From NCBI GenBank assembly GCA_903994455.1, contig CAJEXI010000007.1, positions 51,451 to 115,450 of the forward strand: 64,000 bases of DNA. The letters run 5' to 3'. This DNA comes from an uncultured Chlorobiaceae bacterium (lineage in GTDB: Bacteria; Bacteroidota; Chlorobiia; Chlorobiales; Chlorobiaceae). The notes below the pieces were generated by a model, which had not been told where the DNA came from, did not search any database, and worked only from the letters and a program-made list of their open reading frames with translations. Position numbers and translations under genes: made by a program. Position 1 is the stretch's first letter, and each line of letters opens with the position of its first letter. Shown piece after piece: positions 1-9,264 of this stretch.

Positions 1-1
1 T

Positions 2-2323
2 GGCCATAACAGCCGTACCGTGCAGGATGAAATTGCGAATCTTCTGAAAAAAGGTTTTTTCAGGGTTGTCGCCGGGGATGAGATTCTTGATCTCAACCAG
101 GATGGGGCATGCAAGAGGGTGCTTGATATGTCGATATCCGAGCGTTCATCCCTTCTGGTCCTGGTTGACCGTTTTGTGGCACGGCACGATGACAAGTCTT
201 TCAGCCGGGTTTCGCAGGCGGCGGAGAGCTGTTTCAATGAGTCGGGAGGCTATGCTGTTCTGAAGGTTGTTGGAGGTAAAACCTGCCTCTTCAGCGACCG
301 ACTCGAACTGAATGGCATTGAATATCAGGAGCCTTCACCCCAGCTTTTTGCTTTTAATTCCCCTATAGGTGCCTGCACAACCTGTCAGGGCTTTGGTCGT
401 ATTGCTGGTATTGATGAGGATATTGTTGTGCCGAACAAGTCTCTTTCGATTAAAGAGGGTGCCATCGCGTGCTGGAATTCGGAAAAATATCGTTGGAATC
501 TCCATGAGCTGCTTGATCGAGCAGAAGCTATGAATATTTCTGTCAATGTTCCTTATGAAAAGCTCTCCTACACGCAAAAAGAGCTTGTCTGGAAGGGTAG
601 TTCGGATGGACGTTATATGGGTATCCGGCATTTTTTTGCTGAAATAGAGAAAGAGGCCGGTTACAAAATGCACTATCGGGTCTTTTTAAGTCGCTATCGT
701 GGTTATGCGGTCTGTCCTGATTGTGAAGGGAGTCGCCTGAATCCTGATGCACGGCTGGTCAGGGTTTCGGGTCGTCATATCGGTGAGGTTTCTCGCATGA
801 ATATTTCAGAGGCTTCCGATTTTTTCAAAAATCTTGATATTTCACCTTTCGACCGCAAGGTGGCAGAGGTTATTTTGCAGGAAATCATCAAGCGTCTGGG
901 TTATCTGCTTGATGTGGGCTTGAATTACCTTTCACTTGATCGTCTGACCCACACCCTGAGCGGCGGCGAGTTTCAGCGCATCAACCTCTCAACCTCCCTG
1001 GGTTCTCCGCTTGTCGGGGCAATCTATATTCTTGATGAGCCAAGCATCGGGCTCCATCAGAGTGATTCTGCACGACTGATCACGCTGCTCAGAAAGCTGC
1101 GCGACCTGGGTAACACGGTAGTGGTTGTGGAGCATGACCGGGAAATCATTGATGCGGCTGATGAAGTGATTGATCTCGGCCCTTATGCGGGGCGGCTTGG
1201 TGGTGATGTGGTTTTTCATGGTTCGGTAACAGCAATGAAGGCAACAGGGAACTCTCTGACAGCCCAGTATATGAAGGGCACAAAACGCATTCCTGTGCCG
1301 CAGCTTCGCAGAACGCCAAATTTCAGCGCCTGTATCGAAATTATTGGTGCCATGCAGAATAACCTGAAGAATATTGATGTGCGTTTTCCTCTTGGTGTCA
1401 TGACCTGCGTTACTGGCGTGAGCGGGTCAGGCAAGTCCACCCTGGTCAATGATATTCTCAACAAAGGTGTTATGAAGGAAAAGGGTGCATTGAAGGAGAA
1501 TGTGGGAACTCACCGCTCAATTTCAGGCGCATGGCTTGTTGATCGTGTCGAACATGTTGACCAGTCTCCCATTGGAAAATCAAGTCGCAGCAATCCCGTC
1601 ACCTACCTGAAAATATTTGACGACATTCGTAATCTGTTTGCGCAGACGATCGATGCCCGGCAAAAGGGGTGGAAGGCCGGTTATTTTTCGTTCAACATTC
1701 CGGGCGGTCGTTGCGAGACCTGTGCCGGGGAGGGAAGTGTCCATATTGAGATGCAGTTTCTTGCTGACATAGAGGCTGTTTGTGAAGATTGTGGCGGCTT
1801 GCGGTACAAACCAGACACTCTTGAAGTGAAGTACCAGGGCAGGTCTATTGCTGAGGTGCTCGACATAACGGTAGAGGAGGCGATCACTTTTTTCAGCAAT
1901 GAGAAGGGGATTGCAAGAAAACTTATGGTGCTCGACGAGGTAGGGCTGGGCTATATCCGGCTTGGTCAGTCGTCAAGCACCCTTTCTGGAGGTGAGGCCC
2001 AGCGCCTCAAGCTGGCAAGTTTCATTGCCCATGCCGATGTGGCGCACACCCTTTTTATTTTCGATGAGCCGACAACCGGTTTGCATTTTGAGGATATCAA
2101 CAAGCTGATCCGCTGTTTTGAAAAACTTCTTGAACAGAAGAACACCCTTATCGTTATAGAACACAACCCCGATATTATCAAGCAGGCCGACTGGATTATT
2201 GATCTTGGGCCTGGTGCCGGGGATAAAGGTGGTTGTCTTGTTGCGGAAGGGACTCCCGAAGAGATTGCTGCCCGGGAGGATTCTCTGACCGGCAGATATC
2301 TCAAGCCATCGTTCGACTACTGA
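2..2323 (+). CDS. uvrA: UvrABC excinuclease subunit A (5' end outside window)
   Basis: UvrA is the ATPase that finds bulky DNA lesions and loads UvrB in nucleotide excision repair. The frame is open to the left edge and about 773 residues are visible, against roughly 940 in the family, so the N-terminus with the first Walker A is missing. Visible are zinc-module cysteine pairs (CTTC, CPDC), the first ABC signature LSGGE with ILDEP Walker B, the second Walker A (GVSGSGKST, about nt 1414-1440), the second zinc module (CETC and CEDC) and the second signature LSGGEAQR followed by FDEPTTGLH. A GTG at 20 is in frame but is not the true start, because homologous sequence continues upstream of it. 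Some bacteria carry two UvrA paralogues, and this fragment cannot tell which one it is. Confidence 0.95.
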   Translation, partial: GHNSRTVQDEIANLLKKGFFRVVAGDEILDLNQDGACKRVLDMSISERSSLLVLVDRFVARHDDKSFSRVSQAAESCFNESGGYAVLKVVGGKTCLFSDRLELNGIEYQEPSPQLFAFNSPIGACTTCQGFGRIAGIDEDIVVPNKSLSIKEGAIACWNSEKYRWNLHELLDRAEAMNISVNVPYEKLSYTQKELVWKGSSDGRYMGIRHFFAEIEKEAGYKMHYRVFLSRYRGYAVCPDCEGSRLNPDARLVRVSGRHIGEVSRMNISEASDFFKNLDISPFDRKVAEVILQEIIKRLGYLLDVGLNYLSLDRLTHTLSGGEFQRINLSTSLGSPLVGAIYILDEPSIGLHQSDSARLITLLRKLRDLGNTVVVVEHDREIIDAADEVIDLGPYAGRLGGDVVFHGSVTAMKATGNSLTAQYMKGTKRIPVPQLRRTPNFSACIEIIGAMQNNLKNIDVRFPLGVMTCVTGVSGSGKSTLVNDILNKGVMKEKGALKENVGTHRSISGAWLVDRVEHVDQSPIGKSSRSNPVTYLKIFDDIRNLFAQTIDARQKGWKAGYFSFNIPGGRCETCAGEGSVHIEMQFLADIEAVCEDCGGLRYKPDTLEVKYQGRSIAEVLDITVEEAITFFSNEKGIARKLMVLDEVGLGYIRLGQSSSTLSGGEAQRLKLASFIAHADVAHTLFIFDEPTTGLHFEDINKLIRCFEKLLEQKNTLIVIEHNPDIIKQADWIIDLGPGAGDKGGCLVAEGTPEEIAAREDSLTGRYLKPSFDY

Positions 2324-2332
2324 ACTGGCTCT

Positions 2333-2617
2333 TCATCGTTTTATGGGGTTGTCTCCATCATGCACACCACCGTGAAGCCTGATATGCGGGAAGTGTGACA
2401 GCGCCGTGCGTTCAACCCATACCGTTTTTCCTTTGCTGAACCCGGTTTCATTTTCGGTTACCGAAAGCCGGTTTTTGGCGAGCGCCTCGATTTCCTGCAA
2501 AAGAACCGCGAGCAACCGGTCTTCGGCGGTTGCCGTGTCGTCCTCCATTTTCGACCTGATACTTGTCAGTTTTTCCATGGTGACTTTACCGAGGGTGTTA
2601 TAGAATGGCTGTGTCAT
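2333..2617 (-). CDS. small hypothetical protein
   Basis: I do not recognise this 94-residue protein. It converges on uvrA, with 9 bp between the stops, and its start lies about 135 bp from groES on the other strand. The sequence is hydrophilic and looks coding: a charged helical middle with an EIEALAKNRL stretch, and no membrane segment or signal peptide. No strong ribosome binding site precedes the ATG at 2617. An internal Met twelve codons in is another possible start. The opposite-strand frame over the same stretch is Ser/Val-rich and looks like a shadow. Confidence 0.5.
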   Translation of the reverse strand: MTQPFYNTLGKVTMEKLTSIRSKMEDDTATAEDRLLAVLLQEIEALAKNRLSVTENETGFSKGKTVWVERTALSHFPHIRLHGGVHDGDNPIKR

Positions 2618-2663
2618 TATTTTTTTTGGATGAGTGGGTATTTTTATTATTATTGAACTGTTT

Positions 2664-2690
2664 TTAGCACTCTCCTTGTCTGAGTGCTAA
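2664..2690 (+). promoter_or_regulatory. CIRCE operator (HrcA binding site)
   Basis: Perfect CIRCE inverted repeat, TTAGCACTC then 9 bases then GAGTGCTAA, about 60 bp before the groES start. The symmetry extends a few T/A pairs on each side (2661-2693). CIRCE is the operator for the heat-shock repressor HrcA, which depends on GroEL for activity, so the operon should be derepressed when GroEL is titrated by unfolded protein. hrcA itself is not in this window. TTGAAC at 2653 could be a -35 element, but the matching -10 is unclear. Confidence 0.96.
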
Positions 2691-2752
2691 AAACATGAAT
2701 TATTTTCCATAGTATCTTACTATTAAATCCAAAACCCAAACAAGAGAAGACA

Positions 2753-3037
2753 ATGAACTTGAAACCCCTAGCTGATCGAGTTATTGTTAAGCCTGCAGCG
2801 GCGGAAGAGAAAACCAAAGGCGGCCTTTATATTCCTGATACAGGGAAAGAAAAACCGCAGTATGGTGAAGTTGTTGCCGTAGGAACAGGTAAAATTGCCG
2901 ACAGCGGTCAACTGCTTGCAATGCAGGTCAAGGCTGGCGACAAAGTACTTTACGGCAAATATTCCGGCACTGAAGTAAGTGTTGAAGGCGAGGATTACCT
3001 CATCATGCGCGAGTCGGACATCTTTGCTATTCTTTAG
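2753..3037 (+). CDS. groES: co-chaperonin GroES
   Basis: GroES is the 10-kDa heptameric lid of the GroEL folding chamber in the cytoplasm. The 94 residues are full length. It starts with the family N-terminus ([12 protein letters not shown]) and ends with the usual [14 protein letters not shown] strand, with the mobile loop around residues 18-35. It is the first gene of a two-gene operon with groEL 42 bp downstream, behind a CIRCE operator. A second, divergent GroES-family gene lies at 49.5 kb. Confidence 0.98.
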   Translation: MNLKPLADRVIVKPAAAEEKTKGGLYIPDTGKEKPQYGEVVAVGTGKIADSGQLLAMQVKAGDKVLYGKYSGTEVSVEGEDYLIMRESDIFAIL

Positions 3038-3079
3038 TTTTACTAAAATTTAATAACCTTATTGGAGGAACGCTGAACA

Positions 3080-4723
3080 ATGACTGCTAAAGATATTCTT
3101 TTTGACTCTGAAGCCAGAGCAAAACTTAAAGTTGGCGTTGACAAACTCGCCAATGCCGTGAAGGTTACTCTCGGACCTGCCGGGCGTAATGTGCTTATCG
3201 ACAAAAAATTTGGAGCTCCAACTTCAACCAAAGACGGTGTTACTGTTGCAAAAGAGATTGAACTTTCTGATCCTTTTGAAAACATGGGTGCCCAGATGGT
3301 GCGCGAAGTTGCATCAAAAACCAGCGATGTTGCCGGTGATGGCACCACAACAGCGACTGTTCTTGCCCAGGCTATCTATCGTGAAGGCCTGAAGAACGTC
3401 ACTGCTGGCGCTCGTCCGATTGACCTGAAAAGAGGCATCGACCGTGCGGTGAAAGAGGTTGTTCAGGAGCTGAGAAACATCAGCCGCAACATCTCCGGTA
3501 AAAAAGAGATTGCACAAGTTGGAACCATCTCCGCCAACAACGATCCTGAAATCGGTGAACTGATTGCCGAAGCGATGGACAAGGTTGGAAAAGATGGTGT
3601 TATTACTGTTGAAGAGGCCAAGGGAATGGATACGGAGCTGAAGGTTGTTGAAGGTATGCAGTTTGATCGTGGCTACCTCTCGCCATATTTCGTGACCAAT
3701 TCCGAGACCATGGATGCAGAACTCGAAGATCCGCTGATTCTTATCTACGACAAGAAGATCAGCAACATGAAGGAACTTCTTCCTATTCTTGAAAAATCGG
3801 CACAGTCAGGTCGTCCGCTGCTTATCATCTCAGAAGATATCGAAGGCGAAGCGCTTGCAACCATCGTTGTCAACAAGCTCCGTGGCACCCTGAGAGTTTG
3901 CGCAGTCAAGGCCCCGGGCTTTGGTGATCGTCGCAAAGCCATGCTTGAGGACATCGCTGTTCTTACTGGTGGTACTGTTATTTCTGAAGAGAAAGGCTAT
4001 AAACTCGAAAATGCAGCTATCTCCTATCTTGGTCAGGCTGGTCGTGTCACCGTCGACAAGGACAACACCATTATTGTTGAAGGTAAAGGCACCCCTGAGT
4101 TGATCAAGGCTCGCATCAACGAGATCAAGGGACAGATCGAAAAAACAACCTCTGATTACGATACTGAAAAGCTGCAGGAACGTCTTGCAAAACTTTCAGG
4201 CGGCGTTGCTGTTCTTAACATTGGAGCGTCTACCGAAGTTGAGATGAAAGAGAAGAAAGCCCGTGTTGAAGATGCGCTGCACGCTACCCGCGCTGCTGTG
4301 CAGGAAGGTATTGTTGTCGGTGGCGGTGTTGCCCTGATCCGTGCGATCAAGGGTCTTGACAGAGCGATTGCAGACAATGAAGATCAGAAGACCGGTATTG
4401 AAATTATCCGCCGTGCGCTCGAAGAGCCACTTCGCCAGATTGTTGCCAACACAGGCACCACCGATGGCGCTGTTGTGCTTGAGAAGGTCAAGGCCGGAAC
4501 CGGTGATTTTGGTTTCAATGCCAGAACAGAACAGTACGAAAACCTGGTTGAGGCCGGTGTTGTCGATCCTACCAAGGTGACCAGAAGCGCTCTTGAGAAC
4601 GCGGCATCAGTTGCCAGTATTCTTTTGACAACCGAAGCTGCCATTTCTGACATCAAGGAAGATAAATCCGACATGCCGGCAATGCCTCCAGGCGGAATGG
4701 GTGGTATGGGCGGCATGTATTAA
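3080..4723 (+). CDS. groEL: chaperonin GroEL
   Basis: 60-kDa chaperonin, an ATP-dependent protein-folding chamber. At 547 residues it is the family's usual length. It shows the ATP-site [11 protein letters not shown] segment near residue 86, the apical-domain substrate-binding region, the [12 protein letters not shown] stretch with the catalytic-side Asp near residue 397, and the flexible Gly-Gly-Met C-terminal tail. A GGAGG ribosome binding site at 3063 precedes the ATG. It is co-transcribed with groES under CIRCE control and followed by a good intrinsic terminator. Confidence 0.99.
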   Translation: MTAKDILFDSEARAKLKVGVDKLANAVKVTLGPAGRNVLIDKKFGAPTSTKDGVTVAKEIELSDPFENMGAQMVREVASKTSDVAGDGTTTATVLAQAIYREGLKNVTAGARPIDLKRGIDRAVKEVVQELRNISRNISGKKEIAQVGTISANNDPEIGELIAEAMDKVGKDGVITVEEAKGMDTELKVVEGMQFDRGYLSPYFVTNSETMDAELEDPLILIYDKKISNMKELLPILEKSAQSGRPLLIISEDIEGEALATIVVNKLRGTLRVCAVKAPGFGDRRKAMLEDIAVLTGGTVISEEKGYKLENAAISYLGQAGRVTVDKDNTIIVEGKGTPELIKARINEIKGQIEKTTSDYDTEKLQERLAKLSGGVAVLNIGASTEVEMKEKKARVEDALHATRAAVQEGIVVGGGVALIRAIKGLDRAIADNEDQKTGIEIIRRALEEPLRQIVANTGTTDGAVVLEKVKAGTGDFGFNARTEQYENLVEAGVVDPTKVTRSALENAASVASILLTTEAAISDIKEDKSDMPAMPPGGMGGMGGMY

Positions 4724-4748
4724 TTCGGCGCTCAGCACTTTATGTCTT

Positions 4749-4782
4749 TAAAAAAGCCAGCTTTCGGGTTGGCTTTTTTTTT
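4749..4782 (+). terminator. intrinsic terminator after groEL
   Basis: A-run, then AAGCCA, a short loop, TGGCTT and a run of T. The arms pair and the T tract directly follows the stem, 25 bp after the groEL stop. Confidence 0.85.
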
Positions 4783-4800
4783 GTGATTGAGAGCTAATTT

Positions 4801-5112
4801 TTGACATTGCCTGTTGATCGAGCACTCAAGAAGTTGGGGGCGGATTTGTCGTTGGCACGCCGTCGATGCAGCCTGACCCAGGCTATGCTGGCCGAGCGAC
4901 TGGGTACATCGGTCACTACGGTACGGCGCATGGAGGAAGGGTGCAGGGGTACGGCTCTGCAGTACTTGGAGCGTGCCTTGCAGGTGTTTGGGGAGTTGGA
5001 CAAACTGGGCGATCTGCTCGATACGGCACAAGATACCATAGGGCTTATGCTGATGGATGAACGCGTGCCAGTGCGGGTGCGCAAGCCGAGGCAAGGCCAG
5101 GGGATTTTGTGA
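4801..5112 (+). CDS. HipB-like XRE-family HTH regulator
   Basis: 103-residue helix-turn-helix protein of the XRE/Cro type; the HTH spans roughly residues 15-60 (SLTQAMLAERLGTSVTTVRR). Its stop overlaps the start of a HipA-like reading frame by 4 bp, the usual antitoxin-toxin arrangement, so it is probably the DNA-binding antitoxin of a HipBA module that represses its own operon. The start used is TTG at 4801; no ATG fits. It appears intact while its toxin partner is broken, so it may now be an orphan regulator. Confidence 0.8.
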   Translation: MTLPVDRALKKLGADLSLARRRCSLTQAMLAERLGTSVTTVRRMEEGCRGTALQYLERALQVFGELDKLGDLLDTAQDTIGLMLMDERVPVRVRKPRQGQGIL

Positions 5113-5702
5113 TGGCTGCTCGCAGCGCAGTACACACTCGTAAGGTTCAGCTTGAGGTGTGTATCGGCAAAGAAGCTCAGCCAGTGGGGCAGCTTGCTTT
5201 TGTCAAAGAGGGTAACCGTGAATATTCAGTTATTACCTACGGCGTAGGTTGGCTGAGCCATCCGGCACGGTTTTCGGTATCGCCCGATTTGGCGCTGGTG
5301 CCCGGTTATCAGGTGTGTAAACCGCGCGGCAAAGAGGATTCTCGCTTCTTTTTTGCGCTGGCCGACACCGAGCCCGATGCCTGGGGACGGCGAGTCATTG
5401 CGCGGGCTCATGCCAAAGCGCGTAAAAATGACCCGACCCTCAAAGCTTTGACTGAGCTGGATTACCTGTGCGCGGTGGATGATTTTAGTCGTATCGGAGC
5501 ACTGCGGTTGCGTAACGATGCTGGCTTTTTTTTTGCGTACAGTGGCGCAAGGTCCACTTTACAAGACCCTCTTGAGTCGAGCAGTGCAGGCTGGATATTT
5601 GGTACGGGTTTGTCGTGGTCTGTATCTGTATGTTCAGGTGATGCCGTCCAGTGGCTTGTTGCTTTTTCATGCCGCAGCACGCTTGCGTGCCGATGGCTTT
5701 AA
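5109..5702 (+). pseudogene. HipA toxin fragment (N-terminal part only)
   Basis: The first 140 or so residues match the N-terminal subdomain of HipA-type Ser/Thr kinases, including the stretch FALADTEPDAWGRR and DDFSRIGALRLR. Homology ends at a run of nine T (5526-5534). After that this frame only reads out-of-frame through an AbiEi-like fragment, so its last 55 or so residues are meaningless. Full-length HipA is over 400 residues and the kinase core is absent, so the toxin should be inactive. The cause looks like a deletion joining two toxin-antitoxin loci. Confidence 0.8.
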
Positions 5703-5763
5703 CTACCTTAGTCTGGAGACGGTTCTCAGTGATGCGGGTGTTATTTCACAACCAGTGGCTTGA
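5539..5763 (+). pseudogene. AbiEi antitoxin fragment
   Basis: In a frame different from the HipA fragment, about 74 codons read like an AbiEi-type antitoxin: GPLYKTLLSRAVQAGYLVRV (winged-helix part), RGLY, then LLFHAAARLRADGFNYLSLE and TVLSDAGVISQ. Both ends are missing: there is no start of its own and the C-terminal domain stops at a TGA (5761-5763). It differs from the intact AbiEi just downstream, so it is the remnant of another AbiE system rather than a local duplication. Confidence 0.65.
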
Positions 5764-5887
5764 TATTGCAGGCCGAAAGTTGCGTAGAGATATTTATGGA
5801 TAAGGTGGTGGCGTTTGCCTGCTGTGAGTTATTGCAAAAGCTCTTTACTTATGTATATTTGAAGAGGATTTGCATAAACGAGATCAC

Positions 5888-6484
5888 ATGAACCAAAAAC
5901 AACAGATACAGCAACTCTTACAAAAAAAAGGGATTATTCGGGCTGCAGATGTTGAGAATGCAGGTATATCCCGAAATTATCTCTACCAAATGCACAAGGA
6001 AGGGCTTCTGGAGAAGCGGTCAGTGGGACTTTACGCCCTGCCGGAAGCTCCCGTGACAGAACACTCGGCTCTGGCCGAAGTTGCAATAAGGCTACCTTAT
6101 GCAATTGTTTCTCTTCTGTCAGCTCTGAGTTATCATGGGCTGACTACTCAAATTCCTCATGAGATATGGCTGACCGTTCCCAGAAGTTCGTGGAGGCCGA
6201 AGAGAGAATATCCCCCGTTGAACCTGACTTATGTTTCCGGTTCGGCTTATTCATTCGGTACTGAGGAGCATATCATCAACGGAGTGAGTGTCAAAATGTA
6301 TAGTCCGGCAAAAACGGTGGCAGATTGCTTCAAGTTTCGTAACAAGGTTGGTCTCGATGTCGCCATTGAGGCGCTTCGCGAAACTTGGCGATCACATAAA
6401 GCTACCATGGATGAGCTGGTTGAAGCCGCTGGCATTGACAGAGTGTCGAAAATCATGCGCCCCTTTCTGGAAGCGACAGTATGA
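5888..6484 (+). CDS. AbiEi-family type IV antitoxin
   Basis: About 198 residues from the ATG at 5888; a TTG at 5870 would add six, with GAGG lying only 2-3 bases before it. An N-terminal winged helix (residues about 1-50, ending KRSVGLYALPE) precedes the AbiEi antitoxin domain (SLLSALSYHGLTTQIPHEIW, then KMYSPAKTVADCFKFRNKVG). AbiEi neutralises AbiEii and autoregulates. The gene appears complete and its stop overlaps the next start in ATGA, the normal AbiE arrangement. Its partner toxin is truncated. Confidence 0.88.
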   Translation: MNQKQQIQQLLQKKGIIRAADVENAGISRNYLYQMHKEGLLEKRSVGLYALPEAPVTEHSALAEVAIRLPYAIVSLLSALSYHGLTTQIPHEIWLTVPRSSWRPKREYPPLNLTYVSGSAYSFGTEEHIINGVSVKMYSPAKTVADCFKFRNKVGLDVAIEALRETWRSHKATMDELVEAAGIDRVSKIMRPFLEATV

Positions 6485-6867
6485 GCCAGAAAAACATTGC
6501 CCATTCAATCTTTCAGCGCTTGCTGAACCGTGCTAAAGCCAATAAGGAGGACTTCAATCTTCTGCTCTCGCGTTATGGCATGGAGCGGTTCCTCTATCGA
6601 CTCAGTGTCTCCCCATATTGTGATCGATTCATCCTGAAGGGAGCAACTCTGTTTCTGGTCTGGAAGGGGCAGAACTACCGGGTTACCAGAGATGCTGATT
6701 TTCTGGGGTTTGGCAATCCCGATATGGAACAGCTTGCAGATGTGTTCCGAGATATTTGTGGTGTTGAGTTTCAGGATGATGGTATGATCTATCTCCCGGA
6801 CACTCTGAAAATTGTGGAAATCCGTGAAGACCAGGAATACGATGGAATCAGGGAACAGGCGAAATGA
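6481..6867 (+). pseudogene. AbiEii-family nucleotidyltransferase toxin, truncated
   Basis: Only 128 residues of a toxin that is normally near 300. The N-terminal nucleotidyltransferase core is present: KGATLFLVW followed by RVTRDADFLGFG, with the Asp pair of the NTase motif. It breaks off after the EDQEYDGIR segment, and what follows up to queC shows no further homology in any frame. AbiEii toxins transfer nucleotides and halt growth; without the C-terminal region this one is probably dead. It overlaps its antitoxin gene by 4 bp. Confidence 0.82.
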
Positions 6868-7010
6868 CAGTTCTCAACCATTGTTCATGGCATCGAAAAA
6901 GAGGCAATCAACATTTCAGATAGTCGAGGGTGTTGCGTACTTTTGCGGACAGGGTTCTGATTGTCTTGTAACGAGACAAAATACTTTTAAAATACAAGAT
7001 GTAGAGATTC

Positions 7011-7718
7011 GTGTCAACAACACAACCAAAAGCAGCACTCCTTCTCAGTGGCGGAATGGACAGCCTTGTCACCACAGCAATTGCCCATGAGCAAGGCTTT
7101 GCACTTGCAGCCATGCATGTCAATTACGGGCAGCGCACCTGGCAGAGGGAGCTCGAGTCGTTCCGTGCGATCTGCAATCATTATACTATTGAGCAGCGCC
7201 TTGAGGTTAATGCGGATTTTCTTGCGCAGATTGGTGGATCCTCCCTGACCGACTACTCGATGCCGGTGAGTGGTGCCGACCTTCAAGGCATTCAGGGCTC
7301 TTCAATTCCGACAAGCTATGTCCCTTTCCGTAACGCAGGTTTTCTTTCTATGGCGGTGAGTTGGTCGGAGGTGATTGGTGCCAGCAAAATTTTTATAGGC
7401 GCAGTTGAGGAGGACTCCTCCGGTTATCCCGATTGCCGAAAAATATTCTATGACGCTTTCAATACCGTTATCACGCTTGGAACGAAACCTGAGACCGATA
7501 TTGAAATCCTTACTCCGCTCATCGAGATGCAGAAATCTGAAATTGTCCGTAAGGGTATAGAATTAAAGGTGCCCTTCGAATTGAGCTGGTCGTGCTATAA
7601 AAGCGAAGGGAAAGCGTGTGGAGTGTGCGACAGTTGCGCCAGAAGGCTTCGAGCGTTCGAGCTTGCGGGAGTTCGTGACCCGATTGACTATGAAGAGCGT
7701 CCTCACTATATTGCATAA
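7011..7718 (+). CDS. queC: 7-cyano-7-deazaguanine synthase QueC
   Basis: QueC converts 7-carboxy-7-deazaguanine to preQ0 using ATP and ammonia, in queuosine tRNA modification. At 235 residues it is family length. It has the PP-loop SGGMDS near residue 13, the HVNYGQR segment, the [14 protein letters not shown] region, and a C-terminal zinc-binding cysteine set ([15 protein letters not shown]). The start is GTG at 7011. It may head a plus-strand run with a CPBP protease, trpA and a glycosyltransferase. queA lies 10 kb away. Confidence 0.95.
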   Translation: MSTTQPKAALLLSGGMDSLVTTAIAHEQGFALAAMHVNYGQRTWQRELESFRAICNHYTIEQRLEVNADFLAQIGGSSLTDYSMPVSGADLQGIQGSSIPTSYVPFRNAGFLSMAVSWSEVIGASKIFIGAVEEDSSGYPDCRKIFYDAFNTVITLGTKPETDIEILTPLIEMQKSEIVRKGIELKVPFELSWSCYKSEGKACGVCDSCARRLRAFELAGVRDPIDYEERPHYIA

Positions 7719-7743
7719 TATTTGCTAATTTAATTTTCAAGTC

Positions 7744-8439
7744 ATGAAATCTGTTAAATCGTTGAGTGCAAGCTTTCCTGCTTCAGAGTCGCTCAAGGCA
7801 CGGCTGACTCTTTCATTCTCGCTTATGGGGGCGATCTGGTTGTTTGGTCTTGTCGGTCATTTCACGCCACTTCTTGAATGGCCCGCGCTCTTCCTCTATG
7901 TTTGCGGATCTATCGGACTTGTTCTGTATCGGGGAAAAAAGAGTGGTGAATGGCAGGAGATGTATCTTGCCGGTGGAGATATCCGAAAGTCACTGATGTG
8001 GGGTGGTATTGCTGGCGGTGTGCTGTTCTGTATGGATATCATCAATACGGTGATGTACTACAAAAACGGTGGTGCCCCGATGGTGCAGATGGAGTTTCTT
8101 CTCGTGAACCGTTCATTGCTCTTCCTTTTTCCGGTGCTTGTTCTGGCCGAAGAGTTTCTTTGGCGGGGAATCATGTTTTCTGCCATGATTGAGCGCGGGA
8201 TTAACAAACATTTGACGGTTTTTTTAACAGCCATCTTCTACGTTGTCAACCATTTTGCCGTGGCACCTGTTGGCATGAAAGAGCGGGCGCTTATGGGTAT
8301 GATGGCTTTTCCGATTGGTATTTTTGGTGGTTATCTTGTTTTGAAAACAAAGAATGTGTGGGGGAGTGTTCTGGTGCACCTTATTACCATGATTTCCATG
8401 GTGCTTGATATTTTTGTTATTCCTCAACTTTTATTCTGA
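7744..8439 (+). CDS. CPBP-family intramembrane metalloprotease
   Basis: 231-residue membrane protein with about six hydrophobic segments. It carries the CPBP (Abi/CAAX-like) motifs: EEFLWRG near residue 137 (the EExxxR motif), a His in YVVNH, and a further His in VLVHL. In bacteria the family cleaves or processes membrane substrates; the target here cannot be told. It lies 25 bp after queC and just before trpA, with no obvious functional tie to either. Confidence 0.82.
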   Translation: MKSVKSLSASFPASESLKARLTLSFSLMGAIWLFGLVGHFTPLLEWPALFLYVCGSIGLVLYRGKKSGEWQEMYLAGGDIRKSLMWGGIAGGVLFCMDIINTVMYYKNGGAPMVQMEFLLVNRSLLFLFPVLVLAEEFLWRGIMFSAMIERGINKHLTVFLTAIFYVVNHFAVAPVGMKERALMGMMAFPIGIFGGYLVLKTKNVWGSVLVHLITMISMVLDIFVIPQLLF

Positions 8440-8454
8440 TTGACAGGCACCGTT

Positions 8455-9258
8455 ATGACGCAAAACAGAATTACCACCCGTTTGCAGCAGGATAAAAAAC
8501 TGCTGATAGCCTATTACATGCCCGAGTATCCGGTTGTCGGTGCCACACTTCCGGTACTTGAGGCACTTGAAAAGAGCGGGGCTGATATCATTGAGCTCGG
8601 CATGCCCTACTCCGATCCGATAGGGGATGGCCCTGTCATTCAGGAGGCAGCCCACATCGCCATTCGCAACGGTGTGACGATCAAATATCTTCTTGAGCTG
8701 GTGCGGCGAGCCCGGCAGGGCAAAGGGTGCAAAAAGATTACCGCTCCAATTCTTTTGATGGGTTACTGCAATCCAGTGATTGCCTATGGGCCAGCTTGTT
8801 TTCTTCGTGATGCTGCTGAGGCTGGAGTTGACGGTTTGCTGATTCCCGACTTTCCTCCTGAAGAGGCAGAGGACTTTCTTGCGCAGGCCAAGGGATATGG
8901 GCTGACCGTTGTTTTCCTTGTGTCGCCGGTAACTCCTCCCGAAAGGATAGAGCTTATTGACAGCCTTTCAACCGATTTTTCCTACTGCCTTGCTGTGAAT
9001 GGTACGACTGGCACCTCCAAGCTCTCTGATGGGTCAACCGAGGCTGCTGTGGATGAATACCTGAAAAGGGTACGCAGGCATGCACGCAAAAAATTTGTTG
9101 TCGGGTTTGGTATCAGGGACAAGTCCCGAGTGGAGTATATGTGGAGTCTGGCCGACGGGGCCGTTGTGGGTACGGCACTTCTGCAGCATATCGCAGCTTC
9201 TTCAACTCCAGAAGAGTCTGCCCGTCTTGCCAGCGAGTTCTGGAAAACATTGCGATAG
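8455..9258 (+). CDS. trpA: tryptophan synthase alpha chain
   Basis: TrpA cleaves indole-3-glycerol phosphate to indole and glyceraldehyde 3-phosphate, passing indole to TrpB. The 267 residues from the ATG at 8455 are family length; a TTG at 8440 would add five. The catalytic Glu is in IIELGMPYSDP and the Asp in PIGDGPVIQ; the TIM-barrel phosphate site is at GFGIRD and GAVVGTAL near the C-terminus. No other trp gene is nearby, so trpA stands apart from the rest of the pathway. Confidence 0.94.
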   Translation: MTQNRITTRLQQDKKLLIAYYMPEYPVVGATLPVLEALEKSGADIIELGMPYSDPIGDGPVIQEAAHIAIRNGVTIKYLLELVRRARQGKGCKKITAPILLMGYCNPVIAYGPACFLRDAAEAGVDGLLIPDFPPEEAEDFLAQAKGYGLTVVFLVSPVTPPERIELIDSLSTDFSYCLAVNGTTGTSKLSDGSTEAAVDEYLKRVRRHARKKFVVGFGIRDKSRVEYMWSLADGAVVGTALLQHIAASSTPEESARLASEFWKTLR

Positions 9259-9264
9259 TTTTCT

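Noticed and set aside
6961..6979. TTGTCT/AGACAA inverted repeat before queC
   Set aside because: Arms of only 6 bp with a 7-base loop; too short to call an operator without conservation.
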